NCBI GenBank assembly: GCA_003506735.1
Contig: DNYS01000283.1
Coordinates: forward strand, 912-9,967
Source: Nitrospinota bacterium
GTDB lineage: Bacteria; UBA8248
DNA: 9,056 nucleotides
Direction: 5' to 3'
Shown here: in pieces, positions 5,884 to 9,056 of the stretch
How the letters are laid out: every line of letters starts with the position of its first letter
Position numbering within the stretch: the stretch's first letter is position 1
Translations under genes and position numbers: made by a program
The notes under the pieces: generated by a model
What the model was told of the DNA's origin: nothing
The model's input: only the letters and a program-made list of their open reading frames with translations
Databases searched by the model: none

Positions 5884-7026
5884 CTAGAGCCCGAGCGCCT
5901 TAGCGATGATGTTGCGCTGGATCTCGCTCGTGCCCGCGCCGATGGTGGCGAGCCGGGCGTCGCGGTAGTGGCGCTCCATAGCGAACTCGGCACTGTATCC
6001 GTAGCCGCCCATCACCTGGACGCCCAGGTCGGCCACCCGCTTGTAGGCCTCCCCGGCGTAGAGCTTGAGGGTGGCGGCCTCGATGCGCCCCGCCTTTCCC
6101 TCGGAGACGAGCCAGGCGAAGCGGTAGACCTGAAGCCGGGCCGTGTCCACGAGGGTGTGCATCTCGGCGAGCATGTGGCTCACGGCCTGGAACTTGCCGA
6201 TGGGCCGTCCGAACTGCTCTCGCTCCTTGGCGTGATTGAGGGCGAGGGCGAGCGCCGCCGCCGCCGCTCCGGTCCGGGCCGCGGAGAGGCAAAGCCGCTC
6301 GGTCGTGATGTAGGCCATCAGGGCCCCCCATCCCTCTCCGATATCGCCGAGAACCTCATCTTCGCGGGCCTCGACCCCGCCGTAGTGGACCTCGCACGTT
6401 CCCATCGCCCGGTGGCCGAGGAGGGCGAGCTTTTTCCACTCGATCCCTTCGCGATCGGCCGGGAGGATGAAGTTGGTGATGCCCTGGTGCCGCTCGCCCG
6501 AACGGTCCGTTCGCGCGGCGATGAGGATATGCGTCGCGGTGGGCATTCCCGAAGTGAAGTTTTTGGTGCCTGTGATGCGAAAGGTGTCTCCTTCGCGGTC
6601 GGCCCGGGTGATGATCGCCGCCGCGTCCGAGCCCGCGTCGGGCTCGGTGAGGCTGAAGGCGAAAAAGGCCTTGCCCCCCACCACCGCCGGAATGATCTCT
6701 TTTTTCTGGGCGTCTGTCCCGCTCATCAAAACCGCGTCGCACCCATAGCAGACGTTCCGGAAGATCATGGTGGCGAGATCGAGGTAGTGGGTCCCCGCCG
6801 TCTCGAGGACGATGGCGAGATCGAGCGCGTTCCCGCCCATGCCTCCGTATTCTTCGGGGACGGAGACGCCGATCCAGCCGCCCTCGGCCAGCGCGGCGTA
6901 GGCCTCCACCGGGGCCTCGCCCTTTTGGTCGCACGCCATCGCGTACTCGGGCGGGCATACGCGGCCCAGCAACTCATCCAGCGTGCGGCGCATGAGTTCT
7001 TGTTGTTCGGTGAATCCAAATTCCAA
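5884..7026 (-). CDS. Acyl-CoA dehydrogenase (FAD-dependent), isovaleryl-CoA dehydrogenase-like active-site layout
   Basis: A complete 380-residue acyl-CoA dehydrogenase that makes the alpha-beta double bond and passes electrons to electron-transfer flavoprotein. Marks: FGFTEQQELMRRTLDELL start; PEEYGGMGG (57-65); the flavin signature AFSLTEPDAGSDAA (123-136) with TGTKNFTSG (152-160); REQFGRPIGKFQAV (269-282); and the C-terminal VQVMGGYGYSAEFAMERHYRDARLATIGAGTSEIQRNIIA. The medium-chain enzyme's catalytic Glu before GTS is Ala here (IGAGTSEIQ), but Glu243 in TTERL occupies the helix position used by isovaleryl-CoA dehydrogenase, so it is probably active, perhaps on branched substrates. The start is TTG at 7026, with SD GGAGA about eight bases upstream; it gives the family-length N-terminus, whereas the next ATG (codon 12) would remove conserved residues. 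It follows the D-2-hydroxyacid dehydrogenase by 30 bases. Stop TAG. Confidence 0.92.
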   Translation of the reverse strand: MEFGFTEQQELMRRTLDELLGRVCPPEYAMACDQKGEAPVEAYAALAEGGWIGVSVPEEYGGMGGNALDLAIVLETAGTHYLDLATMIFRNVCYGCDAVLMSGTDAQKKEIIPAVVGGKAFFAFSLTEPDAGSDAAAIITRADREGDTFRITGTKNFTSGMPTATHILIAARTDRSGERHQGITNFILPADREGIEWKKLALLGHRAMGTCEVHYGGVEAREDEVLGDIGEGWGALMAYITTERLCLSAARTGAAAAALALALNHAKEREQFGRPIGKFQAVSHMLAEMHTLVDTARLQVYRFAWLVSEGKAGRIEAATLKLYAGEAYKRVADLGVQVMGGYGYSAEFAMERHYRDARLATIGAGTSEIQRNIIAKALGL

Positions 7027-7056
7027 GGGAGGTCTCCGTCTATTGGAACTTTTGAG

Positions 7057-8022
7057 CTATTTGAGCGCTTTGGGGTTCAGGATGTCGATGGGCTCGCCCT
7101 TGGCGAAAGCGGTGATTCGGTCGAAGGCGCCCCCGATGTATTCCTCGAACGATTCCTTCGAGACGTAGCCGAGGTGGGGGGAGCAAAGGCAGTTGTCCAA
7201 CTCGAGAAGCGGATGGTTCCCGCCCAGGACGGGTTCGTCCTCGTAAACGTCCACCGCAGCGAAGCCCGGCCGGCCGGCCTTGAGGGCGGCGAGGAGGGCG
7301 CCCTCCTCGATGAGGCCCGCCCGGCTCGTATTGACGAACAGCGCGCTCGGCTTCATACGGGCGAGATCGGCGGCGGTGACGATTCCCCGCGCGTCCGGCT
7401 TGAGGGGGATGTGAATGCAAACGATGTCCGATGTCTCGAAAAACGTCTCTCGACTCGCCGCCATCTCGAAGCCGTCCGCGGTGGCGCGCTCCCGGCTTCC
7501 CTCACGGCCCCAGGCGAGGACGTTCATCCCGAAGGCGGCCCCGACCTTGGCGACAATGTTGCCGATGCCGCCGTAGGCGTAAATGCCTAGCGTTTTGCCG
7601 GTGAGTCGGTGGCCGAGGGAGGTCTGCCAGCGCCCCTCTTTCAGGGCCTGGACCTCGCGGGGGATGTTGCGTGAGGCCGCGAGGATGAGCCCCCAGGTCA
7701 GCTCGGCCGTGACGTTCTTGTTTCCGCCCCCGGCGGCGACGGCGACCCCCCGGCGGGTGCAGGCTTCCAGGGGGATATGGTTGACCCCGCGCGCGGTCTG
7801 GCTAATGAGCTTGAGGTTGGGGAGCTTATCGAGGAGCGTCTCGGTGATGGGTGTCCGCTCGCGGATGAGGACGACAGCCTCGGCGTCCGCGAACCGCTCG
7901 GCGATGGCGTCCACTTCCTTTACGGTGTCGTTGTGGATGGTCACCTCGTGGTCCGCCATTTTGGCGAAGCAATCGAGGCCCCGGATACAATCCTGGTAAT
8001 CGTCGGAAATGACCACTTTCAT
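7057..8022 (-). CDS. D-isomer-specific 2-hydroxyacid dehydrogenase
   Basis: A 321-residue NAD(P)-dependent oxidoreductase interconverting 2-ketoacids and D-2-hydroxyacids. Substrate-domain marks include ISQTARGVNHIPLEACTRRGVAV (74-96) and the dinucleotide fold LTGKTLGIYAYGGIGNIVAKV (140-160). The catalytic triad is visible: Arg234 (NTSRAGLI), Glu263 (DVYEDEP) and His283 (SPHLGYVS). The first Gly of the usual GxGxxG is replaced (AYGGIG), a modest variation. I chose the ATG at 8022 (MKVVISDDYQD), which matches the family N-terminus and has a weak AAGGG SD upstream. A longer ORF reaching 8280 would overlap selD and adds non-homologous, Pro/Arg-rich sequence. It is the first gene of the minus-strand unit. 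The substrate is unknown; phosphoglycerate, glyoxylate/hydroxypyruvate and branched 2-ketoacids are all possible. Stop TAG. Confidence 0.9.
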   Translation of the reverse strand: MKVVISDDYQDCIRGLDCFAKMADHEVTIHNDTVKEVDAIAERFADAEAVVLIRERTPITETLLDKLPNLKLISQTARGVNHIPLEACTRRGVAVAAGGGNKNVTAELTWGLILAASRNIPREVQALKEGRWQTSLGHRLTGKTLGIYAYGGIGNIVAKVGAAFGMNVLAWGREGSRERATADGFEMAASRETFFETSDIVCIHIPLKPDARGIVTAADLARMKPSALFVNTSRAGLIEEGALLAALKAGRPGFAAVDVYEDEPVLGGNHPLLELDNCLCSPHLGYVSKESFEEYIGGAFDRITAFAKGEPIDILNPKALK

Positions 8023-8184
8023 CTCAGCATCCCTTTTTGATTTCGGAGGAAAATGAATGCCGCCCGCGCCGTCCCCGAATGCTCCCGGTGGCGGCCGCGC
8101 CGCGGAGGGTTTGAATGCGCCCAATATGTACCCGCGCCGCGGCGGATTCAACCGCCGAGCGGCCCGGGCGGGGGGGAGCGCATC
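8023..8184. other. Divergent intergenic region between dehydrogenase and selD
   Basis: No coding frame is credible. There is a perfect 6-bp stem CGGCGG-attcaa-CCGCCG at 8140-8157, and a looser inverted repeat joins 8103-8120 (containing GGTTTGAAT) with 8141-8156 (containing ATTCAACC). These could be operator or RNA structures; neither has a terminator-type T run. A minus-strand promoter for the dehydrogenase must lie here, but I cannot place it. Confidence 0.4.
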
Positions 8185-8214
8185 TTTATAGGTTTTCCCG
8201 ATTCGTGGTATAAG
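8185..8214 (+). promoter_or_regulatory. Candidate sigma70-type promoter for selD
   Basis: TTTATA (8185-8190) and TATAAG (8209-8214) are separated by 18 bases in a locally AT-rich stretch. Transcription would start near 8221, giving a leader of about 47 bases before the selD start. The -35 matches the consensus at only four of six positions, so this is tentative. Confidence 0.35.
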
Positions 8215-8267
8215 CCGGATGGGAGCGCCGCATCCATGGCCCACACGGGAAAGGGAAGGAGACAGAA

Positions 8268-9056
8268 GTGACGGCGGCAACCGAGAAAAAAATCCGGCTC
8301 ACGAGCCTGGTCAAGGCGGGCGGCTGAGGGTCGAAACTGGGTCCGGAGGACCTGCGAGAGGCGCTGAGCGGTTTTGAGCCGTTCAGCGATCCAAACCTGC
8401 TCTACGGCACGAATGCGGGCGACGATACGGGCGTCTACAAGCTGCGCGAGGATCTGGCCATCGTCCAGACGGTGGATTTCTTCACGCCGATTGTGGACGA
8501 CGCCTACGATTTTGGCCGGATCGCGGCGGCGAACGCGCTGAGCGACTGCTTCGCCATGGGCGCGCGGCCCATCACCGGGCTCAACCTCGTCGCCTTCCCC
8601 TGCCACCTAGGGCTCGCCCTGCTCGGGCGCGTCATGGCCGGAGGGGCCGACGCGATGCGCGAGGCGGGGGCCGTCATCCTCGGCGGGCACAGCGTGGACG
8701 ACCCCGAGCCCAAGTACGGCATCGCCGTCACCGGCACGGTCGATCCCCGCGAGATGATAACCAACCAGGGCGCCAAGCCGGGCGATCGACTCATCCTCAC
8801 GAAAAAGATCGGCACCGGCATCATCACCAACCTCACCAAGGCGGTGAACCCCGTCCTCAAGGCCGCGCGCAGCATCTTCGGCGACGCTGGCAAGCTCAAG
8901 GACGGCGTTTTCGAGGAGGCGGTGGCCTCCATGAGCGCCCTCAACCAATCGGCCAGCGACGCGATGGTGCGGATCGGTGCCCATGCCTCGACCGACATCA
9001 CCGGGTTCGGCCTCCTCGGCCACCTGCACAATGTCATGGAGGCGAGCGGTTTGCGC
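8268..9056 (+). CDS. selD: Selenide, water dikinase with Sec in the active site (partial, 5' portion)
   Basis: SelD makes selenophosphate from selenide and ATP, the selenium donor for Sec-tRNA and selenouridine. 263 codons are present of roughly 345, cut by the window end. The start is GTG at 8268 with SD AAGGAG (8256-8261) six bases away. Residues: RLTSLVKAGG-U20-GSKLGPEDL, where U20 (TGA, 8325-8327) and Lys23 align with Cys17 and Lys20 of E. coli SelD; E. coli Cys19 is Ser22 here. Next come ATP/metal-site segments NAGDDTGVY (49-57), VDFFTPIVDD (69-78), AAANALSDCFAMGARP (86-101), ILGGHSVDDPEPKYGIAVTG (137-156), PGDRLILTKKIGTGI and STDITGFGLLGHL (241-253). Sec at this site is known in many SelD proteins. 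A SECIS-like hairpin follows the TGA. Tools ignoring Sec would stop at codon 19 or start the gene late. It is divergent from the dehydrogenase unit. Confidence 0.95.
8338..8354 (+). other. Bacterial SECIS-like hairpin of selD
   Basis: A stem of five Watson-Crick pairs (GGUCC / GGACC, 8340-8344 with 8348-8352), extended by two G-U wobble pairs, is closed by the loop GGA (8345-8347). The loop starts 18 bases after the TGA and begins with G, as in the known bacterial SECIS pattern. It is short-looped, so SelB binding is inferred from position and the need to read the TGA. Confidence 0.5.

Noticed and set aside
5968..7590. 540-codon plus-strand ORF
   Set aside because: It lies opposite two well-supported minus-strand enzymes and shows no family motif; such shadows are common in GC-rich genes.
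7057..8280. 407-residue version of the 2-hydroxyacid dehydrogenase starting at 8280
   Set aside because: The extra 86 residues have no family similarity and would overlap selD; the ATG at 8022 gives the normal N-terminus.

Overview
The window is GC-rich, tightly packed bacterial DNA with AT-rich patches only in intergenic gaps. Its enzyme mix (class III CoA-transferase, MaoC hydratase pair, acyl-CoA dehydrogenase, a B12-type radical SAM protein) and selenocysteine (Sec) use suggest an environmental, perhaps deltaproteobacteria-like or candidate-phylum organism. That placement is inference; no marker gene is present.

Layout. Positions 1-1621 (minus) hold a B12-binding-type radical SAM gene broken by two frameshifts and three in-frame TGAs. 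A divergent AT-rich gap leads to a complete RidA-family gene (1900-2286, plus). A PilZ-domain gene (2378-2746, minus) converges on it. Upstream of PilZ lies a small minus-strand gene (2866-3197) with a Cys-rich CYCYC...GHKSLLSC...UxxC pattern. A TGA followed by a bacterial SECIS-like hairpin stands where the family has Cys, so I read it as an undescribed or little-described selenoprotein. From 3572 to 8022 the minus strand carries five intact genes, read in the order D-2-hydroxyacid dehydrogenase, acyl-CoA dehydrogenase, MaoC subunit (N-half type), MaoC subunit (catalytic type) and CaiB/BaiF CoA-transferase. Divergent to them, the 5' part of selD (8268-9056, plus) runs off the window edge; its active-site codon is TGA, also followed by a SECIS-like hairpin.

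How the parts fit. SelD makes the selenophosphate needed to charge Sec-tRNA, so its presence, itself Sec-containing, independently supports reading the TGA in the small Cys-rich gene as Sec. Both TGAs have the same GGC-TGA-GGG context. The five-gene set looks like one catabolic unit for an organic acid: CoA activation, alpha-beta oxidation, hydration of the enoyl-CoA, plus a 2-keto/2-hydroxy acid step. The substrate cannot be read from sequence. Ordinary stops here include TAA, TAG and TGA, so TGA is not globally reassigned; the TGAs in the radical SAM gene are best explained by decay.
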